Shown: positions 45,899 to 56,685 of the stretch, in pieces
How positions within the stretch are numbered: position 1 is the stretch's first letter
How the letters are laid out: each line of letters begins with the position of its first letter
From: Plotosus lineatus
Taxonomy: Eukaryota > Chordata > Actinopteri > Siluriformes > Plotosidae
Direction: 5' to 3'
NCBI GenBank assembly: GCA_024760905.1
Contig: CM045729.1
Location: 43,105,580-43,169,579, forward strand
Length of the DNA stretch: 64,000 nucleotides
The notes under the pieces: generated by a model
Told to the model about the DNA's origin: nothing
The model's database searches: none
Seen by the model: only the letters and a program-made list of their open reading frames with translations
Made by a program: the position numbers and the translations under genes

Positions 45899-46803
45899 CA
45901 GTAAAACCTCCGCTGACGAACGCTTAAGCTCACGAACTTTTCGCCTCAAGAACATTAAATTTGCGAGCATATAGTCTCTGTTGACGAACTAGTTTTTGAC
46001 GGACGAACCAAACCACGCGGTCGAACAGCGCCACGGTGGCGGCCATGAGAAGCTGACGCACGCTCACGGCGTCACAGTTCGTCACACCCCTTTCTTTGAG
46101 TGCGGAAGTGGTTTGTGTTTGCTAGATATTTTGGACCATATTGAGTGTACTTTTGCTATTATGGGACCGAAAAAGACCCCACCACAGGCGGAGATCATTG
46201 AAAAACACGAACGAGGTGTGCGTTTGTGTGACTCAGCGTCCCAGTACCAGTACGCTAAGTCTACCATTGCTCCCATCCTTAAGAACAAGGAAGCTATTAA
46301 GGGTGCGTGTGTGGCTATGCGTGTTTCCAAACAGTAGGCGTTTCCAAACACTCCTTCCAAACAGTAAGTCCCTCCCTCCCTCCTCCTCCCACTCCATTCC
46401 ATCAAGCCATCAACTACCATCACAAAGGTAAATAAAACCACTTTATTATACAGTACAGTTTATTTCTTTAATTACAATACAATAGACATTTATTATACAT
46501 AAAATAAGGTATATTTTTGTGTAGTTTTAAGGCTTATTTAGTAGAAAATTATGTTTTATGGGGACCTGGGAACGGATTATTCTCATTTTAATGGTTTCTT
46601 ATGGGAAATAAATGTTCGGAAGACGAACTTTTCGCCTCACACATACTTTCTGGGAACCAATTATGTTCGTGAGCAGAGGTATCACTGTAACTTTTGCTGG
46701 CTGCCCAATACTTATTGGCCTCCCATTTTCATAAATAAATTGTTTAAAAATCATACAATGTGATTTCCTGGATTTTTTTGTTACATTCAGTGAGGTATCA
46801 CTG
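45899..46803 (+). mobile_element. Composite: family F copy 3 plus 101 bp of Tc1 plus extra Tigger end
   Basis: Bases 45899-46687 are a 789-bp family F element. Bases 46688-46788 are the inverse of Tc1 sequence that flanks copy 2 at about 39975-40065, nearly identical. Then GTGAGGTATCACTG (46790-46803), a second family F right end, is followed by TA. So the unit is bounded by TA and by F-type ends at 45899 and 46803, with a third F-type end internal at 46687. Confidence 0.85.
46161..46337 (+). pseudogene. Tigger/pogo HTH fragment, copy 3
   Basis: Same 58-residue frame as copy 2, residue for residue in the parts compared (SASQYQ, CVAMRVSKQ). An upstream in-frame ATG at 45996 extends the open frame to 113 residues through sequence that is interrupted in copy 1, so the short start is preferred. 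Confidence 0.75.
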
Positions 46804-47116
46804 TAGTATGGATTAAAACATTAAGAAAGAAATCACATGACATACCATCGCAACAGTCACAAGTCGACTACTGAGCGCATCAAATTTCCTGCAGCACAGA
46901 TTGGCCAAACAATGTAGTGTGATCACCTGCAGCCAATGATGGCCAAGCGGGGCGTGTCGTCATGAATATGAGTCGGGTGTGTGTCTTGACCTCTGCCGAA
47001 CCCCTGAGACTGACTCACCGAACGAACCCAGGTTAAGAACCACTGCTGTAGTTTATAAGTAATTTGAGGATGACTGAGCACACATAGACATTCGTTCTTG
47101 CATTATTCTTTTACGG

Positions 47117-47903
47117 CAGGGGTCCCCAAACGTTTTCCTGCAAGGGCCACATAACTTTTCCCTTCTCTGATGGGGGGGCGGGTGGTGAGGTCAGTTTGTA
47201 ACAGGAAAAGTGTGATGATCGTAGGGCTGCCTAAACGTAAACATTTATTGTTTTCCAGTAAGCCACGCGTAACCAGATATTAATAACCCTTTCCAGGACC
47301 TCCACAGAAAAAAGTCAGGAAATAAATGTAAAAAATGCTGCTTGCTATCAGTTGAGCAACCCGAAAGCTGCCTGAACAGACGACTGGTTCAGCTGAGCCT
47401 GACGTACAAATGTATTCTCTTGATCTAAAGGTCCACTTTTTAACTTAGAGAGTTTGTCTACTCGCATTTGGCCTTGCAAGCGATCATACTCATCTTTGTG
47501 AGGGGTTTCAGATTGTCGGCGCAGATTGCATTCTTTAAATACCGCCACTGCCTCTTGACAGATGATACAAACAACGTTTTCTTTGCATTAAACAAAAAAA
47601 TAAACGTTTGTCCACTGCAGGTTAAATACCCTGCATTCCGGATCAAATTTTCTCTTCCGTAACCGTTTCACCATTATTCCGTTCTATTTGACAGGGAAGA
47701 GTCTAGGATTTTTTTTTCGGGGGGGTGTTGTTCAGATGGGGCACAGACGGCAAAAGGGTGGAGCAGAATGTTATGTTCTGGGTGTGTATTAGTCTTAATC
47801 GTGTTGCCAGACTTTAAAAAAAAAAAAAGATCATAATGCGTCTCTGGTATTGTTCAGGGGGCCGGGTCAAACGTGGAGGCGGGCCGTACTTTGGGGACCA
47901 CTG
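47117..47903 (-). mobile_element. hAT-Charlie element, 787 bp, perfect 8-bp target duplication
   Basis: Ends CAGGGGTCCCCAAACGTTTT and, inverted, CAGTGGTCCCCAAAGTACGG; TTTTACGG is perfect on both sides (47109-47116, 47904-47911). An internally deleted copy retaining N-terminal transposase sequence on the minus strand. Confidence 0.93.
47348..47646 (-). pseudogene. hAT transposase N-terminal (BED finger) remnant
   Basis: The minus strand in two overlapping frames gives FLFNAKKTLFVSSVKRQWRY, the altered BED-finger start, then MAVFKECNLRRQSETPHKDE and LQGQMRVDKLSKLKSGPLDQ then ENTFVRQAQLNQSSVQAAF. This is the region just after the BED zinc finger in the Charlie8/GTF2IRD2 type transposase, the part missing from the copy at 12717. 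The catalytic and dimerisation domains are deleted. One frameshift separates the finger cysteines from the rest. The role in an intact protein would be binding element ends. Confidence 0.8.
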
Positions 47904-47911
47904 TTTTACGG

Positions 47912-48433
47912 TAAATCACTAATGGTGGAAATAAGCATAACTCATAGAGCTGATTATTGATGAGAGATAATAATATGAAATCTGGTGAGAATAAAATGAA
48001 CATTTTAAAATGAAATTTTATTATTAATCATTAAAGCAATTAATCCGTTATTAAACCAGTTAATTTGCTAATTGAAAGAGGAGACCACGCTGGTTAACGG
48101 TTCAAATTTTTCAATTAATTTCTTTCTGGTTTCAAAATGTTAACCTTCTGCATTAATGATTTTATGGGCAGTTATTTGAAAACTGAGTCTCAGAATGATG
48201 TCATTAAGGACTAAGTTAACATGTGCAAGTACTGTACAGGAATTTTGAACATCCAAGCAATTTACCAACTGATTTGATAGTGGAAAAAAAAGTTGGAGTA
48301 AAACCATCACATGTGCAGTGGAAAGTTATACATAATCTAGGGTTATGATATTTAGCAAAGAAATTATATTTAAAGCTAGACTCCTCCATGTTAATTTGGC
48401 CCTCAATCATACTGCGATTTACTTTTTAAACAG
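47912..48433. other. Unique AT-rich DNA, no gene seen
   Basis: No exon or repeat family was recognised. Confidence 0.5.
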
Positions 48434-48442
48434 CCAACCATG

Positions 48443-48673
48443 TCGTCGTTTCCTTTCGGCTTTTTCCCTTTTTCAGGGGTCGCCACAGTGAATCATCTGA
48501 TTCACATGTTTGATTTGGCATAGGATTTTACGTCGGATGCCCTTCCTGACACAACCCTTTAGCAAGGGGCAGAAACCGCTGACGGCTATGCAGCTACTCT
48601 TTATGAAAGTCAGCAATGGTTCCTTTACATGAACCTCACACCATAGACAATGAGATACATGGTTGGCAAACAA
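48443..48673 (-). mobile_element. DANA-tailed SINE, 5'-truncated
   Basis: Inverted tail TTTCCTTTCGGCTTTTTCCC, then body to CACACCATAGACAATGAGAT. CCAACCATG occurs on both sides (48434-48442 and 48674-48682), a probable target duplication. Confidence 0.87.
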
Positions 48674-48682
48674 CCAACCATG

Positions 48683-49480
48683 ACATTGTTAAAAAAAGCT
48701 ACTTTTATGACATATCAAACTATTTCATTTATTTTTAAGTAATTAATTAAAAATGGGATTAAATATTTACCATAGTTTAAACAACACAATGGCTGAAATG
48801 GATGTAGGAAAAAAGCAGCTCTTTCCTGAAATGCCCTGACTGTAAGTTTATTTGTTACAGATTTGTTATTGCTATTTAATGCCTCGTCTTCAGTCCCTGT
48901 TTTGTATTCTGTTACGTTTGTTACAATCTTCATCCGAAACAGACCATTTCTAGTTGTGTTCCTCATTATATGACTCATAAAGAAGGTAATAAAAAAACAA
49001 AACAAAAAACCCAGATGTTCTGGCCATTATAGATAGTGAGCTTTTTTTTTTTTTTTTTTTGTCTTTTGCATACCTGACTCAGACCAAGAGCACAACCTTC
49101 AGCAGTGTGTGCATGTGTGTGAATGCTGAGAAATGGGATGAGTTGTGTGGGTATGCCAGTGGGGCTCAGAGTGCTCTTGTATCTGTAGCATGTGTGTGTG
49201 TTTGGATGGAATCACAACACACTCAGAGGGGCTGCAAGGAAGTGACCATCCCTCACTACACATCCAACCACCACACTTCCTGCCAGACACTTGGTTCCTG
49301 CCGGCACCAGGCACTTGGCACATTTGCGCTGGCAGAGCCAGGTAGAATTCAAGCACATGGAGCTCGTCAGTCAGCCACCTCTGACATAACGGATGGTCCA
49401 ACGGTGAGTGGGCATCCATCACTGAATCTGTTATCCATCATTCTCCCGATCATTGTTTTAATGACTGCTTTCCTTTGATC
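48683..49480. other. Unique DNA; possible exon-like segment at 49083-49402
   Basis: A T run (49042-49061) and ACTCAG precede 49083, and ACGGTGAGTGGG follows 49400, resembling acceptor and donor sites around a 320-bp plus-strand open segment (frame open 49059-49478). The predicted peptide has no domain I recognise, so a real exon is not established. Confidence 0.2.
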
Positions 49481-49719
49481 AGATCTGGGCTTTGTAGGAT
49501 TTTATTTATAGTTAGATCAATAAGTTTAGAAGTATTTTATATTTTGACACAGTGGGAGAAGTGAACAAGCATTGTCAATGAAGAGCAGGTTACCATGACA
49601 ACCCTGATGTAACCAATCTTGGGTGTGGGAATTAAATGATTAATACACAGTGCATGCATTTGTGGAGTATAGGGCTGGCTCAGGTAAAGTTACTACAGAG
49701 AAATCTAAATGTCTCCTCC

Positions 49720-49726
<7 letters not shown>

Positions 49727-49775
<49 letters not shown>
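49727..49775. repeat. (AT)n microsatellite
   Basis: Pure AT units abutting the SINE that follows. Confidence 0.95.
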
Positions 49776-49777
<2 letters not shown>

Positions 49778-50085
49778 TGTCTTCTTTTTGGCTTTTTCCC
49801 TTTTACCCGGGAGTCGGCACAGCGAATCATCTGATTCGCACGTTTGATTTGGCAGAGGTTTTTACATCGGATGCCCTTCCTGTCACAACCCTTTTTAGCA
49901 AGGGACAGAAACACGCTGACGACTTTGCAGCCTACACCATAGACAGTAAGAGACATGGCCTGCCTTTGATAACCCAGTGAGCTGCACTGGGGGGGGGACA
50001 GTGCAAACCTTGTGGAGAGTGGGACTCGAACCCCCAACCTTTGGATCAGCGATCCAGCGCCCTATACCACTAGACCACCACTGCC

Positions 50086-50088
<3 letters not shown>
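49776..50088 (-). mobile_element. DANA-tailed SINE with head, inserted in an AT tract
   Basis: Inverted tail CTTTTTGGCTTTTTCCCTTT to inverted head CCACTAGACCACCACTGCCC. The junction CTTTGCAGCCTACACCATAG skips about 45 bp that other copies have between AGCCTAC and ACACCATAG (the GACTTTCG and CATGTAAAAGAACC motifs), so this copy has an internal deletion. AT tracts flank both sides. Confidence 0.92.

Positions 50089-50128
<40 letters not shown>
50089..50128. repeat. (AC)(AT)n microsatellite
   Basis: The right-hand half of the AT tract split by the SINE. Confidence 0.9.
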
Positions 50129-50131
<3 letters not shown>

Positions 50132-50262
50132 TTCCACTTGGTATTTACACATTTTTAAGGGAATAATATTTTATAATATATTGTCTTTTTTTGGGGAACC
50201 TGAAAGTTGAACTTGTAATATTTTATTGTATATTTATTATAGAATTTACACACACACACACA

Positions 50263-50846
50263 CAGTATTTTGCTGCTGACTATAAGGCACACCAGATTAT
50301 AAGCTGTCTTAAGCGAAACAAAAGTTAGATAAGTCAAACTTTATTCAGCTTATTCACAATAACAATAAATAAAAAATATAAAATAATACACTTCACAATA
50401 ACTCATCATTGTTCAGTAGGAACAATATAAAACTGTGAACTCACCTTTTTCAGTTCGTTCTTCCACAAATCCATCAAACTCTTCATCTTTCAGTGTCTGA
50501 GGCTAACAGTTGCGTGATTTCGACATCAAGCCCAGATCCCTCTAAGTTTGAACGACCTGTTGACACCAATATCTAGCGGTTGGTGTTCTTTGGTTAATAC
50601 GCCTGGAATGATGGCAAGCTCTGAATCAGTTTGCTTCACTTGGGTTTTGACGTCACTGAGATGGGCGCACACGGAGTCGCAGATCAATAGAGACAGAGAT
50701 TTGTGGATAAAGCCATCTGTCTCTTGACATAACCTTACAGCTCTCATGTATTACTCAGCAAGTCACCTGACTACGGTAGCCGTAAATACATAAGGCGCAC
50801 CGTCAATTTTTGAGAAAATTAAGAGCGCCTTATAGTCTGAAAAGTT

Positions 50847-50852
<6 letters not shown>
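50263..50852. mobile_element. 590-bp Tigger/pogo element, family J
   Basis: Ends CAGTATTTTGCTGCTGACTA then TAAGGC and, inverted, CAGACAAACTTTTCAGACTA then TAAGGC. CA tracts start directly at both ends. It carries a DDE transposase fragment on the minus strand, which ties this MITE architecture to Tigger/pogo. Confidence 0.85.
50526..50747 (-). pseudogene. Tigger/pogo DDE transposase fragment (73 aa)
   Basis: The frame contains LLICDSVCAHLSDVKTQ, around the second catalytic aspartate (WDSFRAH-type block), then ELAIIPGVLTKEHQPLDIGV followed by NRSFKLRG, the block carrying the third catalytic aspartate in pogo-group transposases. Both aspartates are present. The first catalytic block and the DNA-binding domain are absent, so this is an internal remnant of a protein that is normally over 400 residues. 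Centromere protein CENP-B and host TIGD genes descend from the same family, but the element ends around this fragment mark it as transposon sequence. Confidence 0.87.

Positions 50853-50887
<35 letters not shown>
50853..50887. repeat. (TG)n microsatellite
   Basis: Starts at the right end of family J. Confidence 0.95.
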
Positions 50888-50893
<6 letters not shown>

Positions 50894-52195
50894 TTAAACA
50901 GTTTGAAAAGAAAATGTTGGCATTTCATTTGAAATTACAAGTTTTTTTATTTTTAATTTATACTTGATAAATGACTATATGATGATCTTGCAAGTCACAT
51001 TATCAGATCAGTAGAATGGTACGATTAATTTTAAACTTTTTTTACTCCTCATGTGACATTTGTCCTATCTAAACTATATATATTTGATGACGATGGTGGG
51101 GATGGTTTGTGTTTCATGTATTATTTCGATTTTTCTTGCAGTCACACAATTGTACATGACTTGCTTTTATCTGTTCATTAGTATTTGTACACATGCTAGC
51201 AGGCTTTAAATAACCCTGAGCTGGATGGATTGATGTAAGATGATTGGAATGGAAACCTTACAGGCTGTATACAGAGTATTGTATTTAATCTAAATGCAAT
51301 ATAATGCTGCAGTATATGCCTATATGTATGTATTTTCCTTCTTGATGATAAATGGGAGCACAGAGTGCTTAAAGGCTGCGAATGCAGGATGCTAATAGTC
51401 ATGCTGTTTTCTCAGTCACACTCTATTTTATTTAGTCTCTCCCCCCATCATTCTTCAGTGCTGCTCTCGCCTGTCCTCTTTCCCCCCTGCTGCTTCTCTG
51501 AGACTTGTGGCAAGGTGACCTCAGGCAGACCTGTCATCAGCAGTTTATACTCTATTTTTAGCAGATTGTCTTCAATCCTTCTTCCCAGTCTGGAGCTTTA
51601 TGCTCCTGGTGTAGGCCTGCACCATGCAAGACCGAGCAGAGACGTTACACATGCAGGACACTGATGTGTGGGGAAAAAAACAAAAGGTTCTGTTTTAGGT
51701 ATTTCCGGTTTCTTCTCTCGCAGAGATACACCCTACTTTCCTGTGTAACAGTTTTGATGTCATTTCCCATGTCCTTTGGGATGTGTGTGGCCAAAATGGC
51801 GCATGTTTCTGGAGATGGAACTTCTGATGGCTGATAAGGTCTCCGACTTCAAAGCCTTGACTAAAGTGTAAACATGCGCCGTGATCTCTGTTATGATGCA
51901 CTCGCCATTGCGAACAGCTGTTTCTAACGGCACCCAATAGGAACTGGCATTGGTTGTTTGTTTTAGTGTTTGGAGTTTGCAGGCTGTACATTATGATGTT
52001 TGGCTGATTGTAAACAAGATTGTTTGTGTCTTTTTGAGTTGTGTGCTCCTGCTCAGGGTTGACTCCACAGCTTCCAGATCATGTCATTTGGGTTTCTCGT
52101 ACAGAGATTCACCTTAGCAAAAGCTTTTGACTTCCTCTGTATATCATACAGACACTTTATTTCTGTATGTACGTATTCTACGGTAGAAGAAAAGA
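50888..52195. other. Unique DNA, no gene seen
   Basis: No exon or repeat family was recognised. Confidence 0.5.
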
Positions 52196-52199
52196 AATA

Positions 52200-52432
52200 C
52201 AAGCTTCAAATCATAGAAAAGCAGCACAATCTCTACACTTAAACCCCATCGAGATGGATTGTCATGAAGAGGACAGAAGGGTGCAGACAAAGCAACCAAA
52301 TGCAATACATTTGTGGGAACTTCTGCAACAGAGTTCAGAAGTACTTTTACAACAATATTTGGTTTCCATTATTAAAAGAACACCATGAGTGTGCTCAGCT
52401 GTAATATCTGCAAATGGAGGCTACTTTGAATA
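52200..52432 (+). pseudogene. Tc1-like transposase C-terminal remnant
   Basis: Reads AAQSLHLNPIEMDCHEEDRR then PNAIHLWELLQQ, and after the stop at 52386 the frame-independent continuation VCSAVISANGGYFE. This matches the SPHLNPIE block (third catalytic glutamate present) and the VIKAKGGYFDE C-terminus of one fish Tc1 subfamily. Upstream domains and terminal repeats are not recognised. Confidence 0.8.
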
Positions 52433-52435
52433 ATT

Positions 52436-53749
52436 TTTTTATTAAATTAGTTAAAGAGAAGAAAATCCATCACTTCTTTTGTTGCTTTGTATTTCTTTTA
52501 TTTTTTGTTTTAGTTTCTGCAGTTTCATACTAAGGATGATGATGTACATTTATGAGGTTTTTTGTTTTTTTAAAAAAAGAAAACAAACAAGACAGCAAAA
52601 TGTAGAGATGGACAGACAGATGAATGGATGGTTAGACAGACAGTTTACCAATCTCATTCATGCTAAACCATGTATGGGTGCATTGGTGTCTAAATTAAGG
52701 TCACACATCAGGTATTACAGATTGTTCACTGTGCTGTGAGATAATGTCAGTGGAAGGAATTACAGAACATTACTACAACTCAACTTGATAAAACATTATT
52801 TTTCATCAGTGTTTTAATGGAGTGCTTGAGGGTGGCTGAAATGAGCACTTCACTTCTGTGAGCACTGAACACCGAGAGAGACATGCTTCCTTTAATTCGG
52901 TTGTTGGTGTTTTGCATTTTCCTCTGTAATGCCACTCTCCTCTTCTGTACACAGTAGATGGAGACCACTGCTTGCAACTCAGAACAGCAACCACAGCTAA
53001 ATAAATAGCTTCACGGCAGTCCTGTTTGCTTAATACTGAGTATATGGGCCAAGAAGTACTCAGTCTGAATAGACAGATGCTGTGATTTATCTGAGGCAAC
53101 TATTTATTTTTAGCAAAGTGCCTGAGCGGAACTTCATAGGCATGGAACATGAATTGGAGGGTTGTCTCGTGTCCATGCCTGCCCATCACTGCAAACCCGA
53201 TAAGGCTGCTGCATTGCTCATGCTGATTTGATGTTACGTATCGCTGACTTTCATGTTGACTGGCAGCTGAGGTTCATACATCACAACTATGATTTGCACA
53301 GGATAAAAGAAAACAAACTCGCACTTAGTAAAGGAAAACACCCAGAATCAACAGGAAGATGGAACATGAACTTGTTAAATGGGTAATTAAATTAACGAGA
53401 CATGTGAAACAAATGAACATGGAAATCAGCTTTTGAAAGGCACTGAAAAGAAAGCCCAATGTTGACCTTTACTGCTTTCGCTCCAGACCGTTGTCAGGAG
53501 ATGCAGATGAAATATATTTATTTCCTCTCGAGCTAAAGTTGATTCAGGCCTTAAGAGTGTTGCTGCTCTTATAGCATCCGCCTGAAACACCTCTCAAGAG
53601 TGACATCTATGAGGAGCTCTGCTTTTAGGCGATACCTCTATCTATATTATATTTTGTGTGTTGGATGTCGTGAATGAATGTAAGTCAATACCACATGTCC
53701 TATCTCGCGATGTAATTACCTATTAGTAAAGCTCTGTTTAAATTTGTAT
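52436..53749. other. Unique DNA, no gene seen
   Basis: No exon or repeat family was recognised. Confidence 0.5.

Positions 53750-53800
<51 letters not shown>
53750..53800. repeat. (CA)n microsatellite
   Basis: Pure CA tract. Confidence 0.95.
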
Positions 53801-53804
<4 letters not shown>

Positions 53805-53826
53805 AAGTACACAAGTTTGTTCACAC

Positions 53827-53866
53827 TGACTGGTATGACATGTACGTACATGACGTATACCAGTCA
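53827..53866. repeat. 40-bp near-palindrome
   Basis: TGACTGGTAT and its reverse complement ATACCAGTCA bracket CATGTACGTACATG, itself a palindrome, with a two-base asymmetry. It may be a fused pair of transposon ends. Confidence 0.8.
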
Positions 53867-53867
53867 A

Positions 53868-54733
53868 AAGCTGAATTTGAAACATTGGACAGTATTTAAA
53901 TTTAATAGGAGACATCTTGGCTATGTAGTAGACGGAAATGGATATATCATTGACCGGTTTAATAGAACAGGGAATGGGGCACACAATTTTTTATAGGACA
54001 ATAAATATTTAAGAAAATGGGAAAAAAATTGAAACGTGATCACAAAAAAATAAGCAGAATTTTTTTTTGTCACGTGAGAGTCATGGCCAAATGCGATGAG
54101 TTTGTTTCTGGGAGGTTTCTAAGTACATGTTTGATTTGAAATAACAGTCCCCTGTCCAAATTTACACACTGTGCAAGTAAACAAATATGATAAAACAATT
54201 TTTGTTCTCACTGATACTGTTTTTTAAAAATAAATTAACTGGTCCTTTCCATATGAATTAGCCCCATTGCTTATGTTTGCTTTGCACACAATACAAGCAG
54301 ATGTCTGACAAGTACTGTGTCATTGAAATCAGATGTATGATTCACATTTATTGTTTTGCTTAGGTGTGCTGTATCTTTCGATACTTACAAGTAGAATGTT
54401 TTCTATTGGAGGAATATTCCACCAACCGTTCTTGGCGACTCTGGTTTGATCGTATTCTAAACATATCAAGAAATTTAAAAAATATCAAGTCCTCACATTC
54501 TTTATCTCAGACATGACTGTAACTTGACAACTTGGATCTCTAACGGTTTGCTCACCTTTGAACCCAGTAACAGTGTGCTGTATGTTGATTGCTAGTGATT
54601 TGGTGAAGTGTTTTCATGTGTAACGGTGGGGCTGATGCCGCACAGACAGAAGGACTTTTCCTCGTCCAGCCCATCAGGCTCTGGTGTCATCTTTCTGCCA
54701 TCTGCCACCGTCTGCCTGGCTTCCATTACAGTG

Positions 54734-54734
<1 letters not shown>
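53868..54734. other. Unique DNA, no gene seen
   Basis: No exon or repeat family was recognised. Confidence 0.5.
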
Positions 54735-54791
<57 letters not shown>

Positions 54792-54801
54792 AGAGAGAGA
54801 A
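54735..54801. repeat. (CA)n(GA)n microsatellite
   Basis: About 27 CA units then about 6 GA units. Confidence 0.95.
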
Positions 54802-55020
54802 CAGCTCAGTTCTCTTGTGTATTTATTCAGCATTCTATTTTTTAAGACCAAGTTGTGGCTGTAATGAAAAACAGCGTAATTTTATTTTCATAAACACAAC
54901 ATGTGTTCTCTGAAGATCAGCTCTGATAGTGTTTGACCAGTTCCTGGGAAATGTATCTGTTCTAGTTTAGTTTCTGAAAGTATGAATAAAATCAGATGGG
55001 ATAGAATCTTGCTGGCCTTT

Positions 55021-55034
55021 AGAGAGAGAGTGTG

Positions 55035-55069
<35 letters not shown>

Positions 55070-55071
55070 GT
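55021..55071. repeat. (GA)n(TG)n microsatellite
   Basis: Five GA units then TG units with one TT interruption, followed by a G run. Confidence 0.95.
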
Positions 55072-55311
55072 GGAGGGGGGGTGTTTTTGCAATCTCACAT
55101 GTGGATAGCATGAATGGATATGTGGCCTTTTGTTCATCGTCGCCTGTTTCTTCATGCCTGTGATGCTTGAAAAAGTAATTTGGTCCTTAAATATAATTGT
55201 GTAAAATATACAGGATGTTATTTCTGTGATGCAGTAATGAGTAAGTTGCAGGAAGGACATGGGAACCAGCAAATCTGTGCAAAATGAGTATGGAAACATC
55301 AGGCCTGCAAG

Positions 55312-55312
<1 letters not shown>

Positions 55313-55381
<69 letters not shown>
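55313..55381. repeat. (GT)n microsatellite
   Basis: About 34 GT units. Confidence 0.95.
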
Positions 55382-55384
<3 letters not shown>

Positions 55385-55432
55385 GAAAAAAAATATTGGC
55401 ATTTGTTAAATTTAAAGAAATTGATTCAGTGT

Positions 55433-55765
55433 TAGGCGGCATGGTGGTGTAGTTGTTAGCACGTCTACCTTACAGTAAGAAGGTCCTGGGTTCTATTCTC
55501 AGTCTAGCTGTTTCTGTTTGGAGCTTGCATATTCTCTCTGTGCTTATGTGGGTTTTCTCCAACAGTCCAAAGACATGCACAATAGGCTAATTGGCTGCTC
55601 CAAATTTGACCCTAGGTGTGAGTGTGTTTGGTTGCATGGTGTTGGTGTATTGCGATGATGTTAAGGGTGTACCCCTCCTTCCCTCAGTGTTGACGGAGAT
55701 AGAAACTAGCTTCCCCATGACCCTAATAAAATTAAGCAAGGAGCAAATAATTGGGTGCATCATTT
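55433..55765 (+). mobile_element. V-SINE-like element, near full length
   Basis: GGCGGCATGGTGGTGTAGTT (A box region), GGGTTCTATTCTC (B box), GTTTCTGTTTGGAGCTTGCA core, CAGTCCAAAGACATGCACAA, then a tail with CCCTAATAAAATTAAGCA. Confidence 0.8.
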
Positions 55766-55870
55766 ATTGTTGAGAAATTGGGAAATCTAAATAAGAAATA
55801 GATGTTTGTGAATTTTGGGGAAAATTCAAATAATATAATTGGATGAGAAGCACGGCAACTTATGGCAGTA

Positions 55871-56683
55871 CAGTAGGCTCTTGACTATTCGCTGTTTTGC
55901 ACTCACAGTTTGCATATTAGCGGATTGCCGGGCAACTGTCACGTCATTCAATTTCAGCCAATGGCTGTCCTCCTTCCTGCTGATTGGTTGAGATGATGTA
56001 ACGCCCCCTTTTCCTCATTCGCGCAAAAGTTGTCAATGAGCCTTTTTTAGTGTGTTTTAATCAACAGTTAAGCTCCATGATGCCACTCAAACGCTGTGCG
56101 TCTTCTCTGGCTAAGCGATAGAAAACGTAATGATGTTGGATGTCTCTTCTGAAGAAATAAGACTTTATCCTGAAGAAGTGACAGTTTCCTCTCAAGTGCC
56201 TGAAGAGGAATAATCATCTGAACTGTTGTAAAGCTGTAGTATTAAAGTCTTTTTCAATTATTATTCCAGTACAGTGCCTAAGTTAATGTTTAGAATGTTT
56301 GTGTGTTTATGTTCGTGTTCATTGGTTCAACGTGCCATGTGCTAAAGTTGACATTCGTGTTGACTGGCTCGATTTTATTTTCGGGAAAATGTTTAAAGGA
56401 ACAGAACCGGGAGGGAAAATTAAGGGGTCTATTTTTTAAATTATGCTTTTTTTATTGAATTATGTAATGTTTATCTTCAATTTTCCTGTAAGTAGTTTGG
56501 TTGATAGCACAAAATGAATAACACAAAAACCAGTAAAACTCTTTTATTGTTCTGTTATTATTCATGGTTTCCACCTCGAAGGTAATAAGCACTTACCGTT
56601 CCACTCCGCTCGTAACATTTTAATAAGCGCCCACCCACTCCAATTTTTTTAAGCGCCCTGGGCGTTTATCATGTTGAATGCGG
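55871..56683. mobile_element. Mosaic MITE: family A left end, family B right end
   Basis: CAGTAGGCTCTTGACTATTC (TA before it) opens a family A half that runs to about 56300; from about 56305 the sequence follows family B (compare 18975-19349) to the terminus whose inverse is CCGCATTCAACATGATAAAC, then TA. The 813-bp unit has clean TA flanks but non-matching ends. Confidence 0.8.
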
Positions 56684-56685
56684 TA

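Larger units (their letters stand above)
45379..47045. mobile_element. Non-autonomous hAT element with nested insertions
   Basis: The ends CAGTGGCTCTTAACC and, inverted, CAGTGGTTCTTAACC are paired; the 8-bp flanks are CTGTAGGT (45371-45378) and CTGTAGTT (47046-47053), one mismatch. Internal sequence such as GAACCCCACCAGTTTCATAC and, at the far end, GACCTCTGCCGAACCCCTGA matches a widespread fish hAT. The interior includes family E sequence (45598-45800) and the composite at 45899-46803; without the latter it is about 760 bp. Confidence 0.87.
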
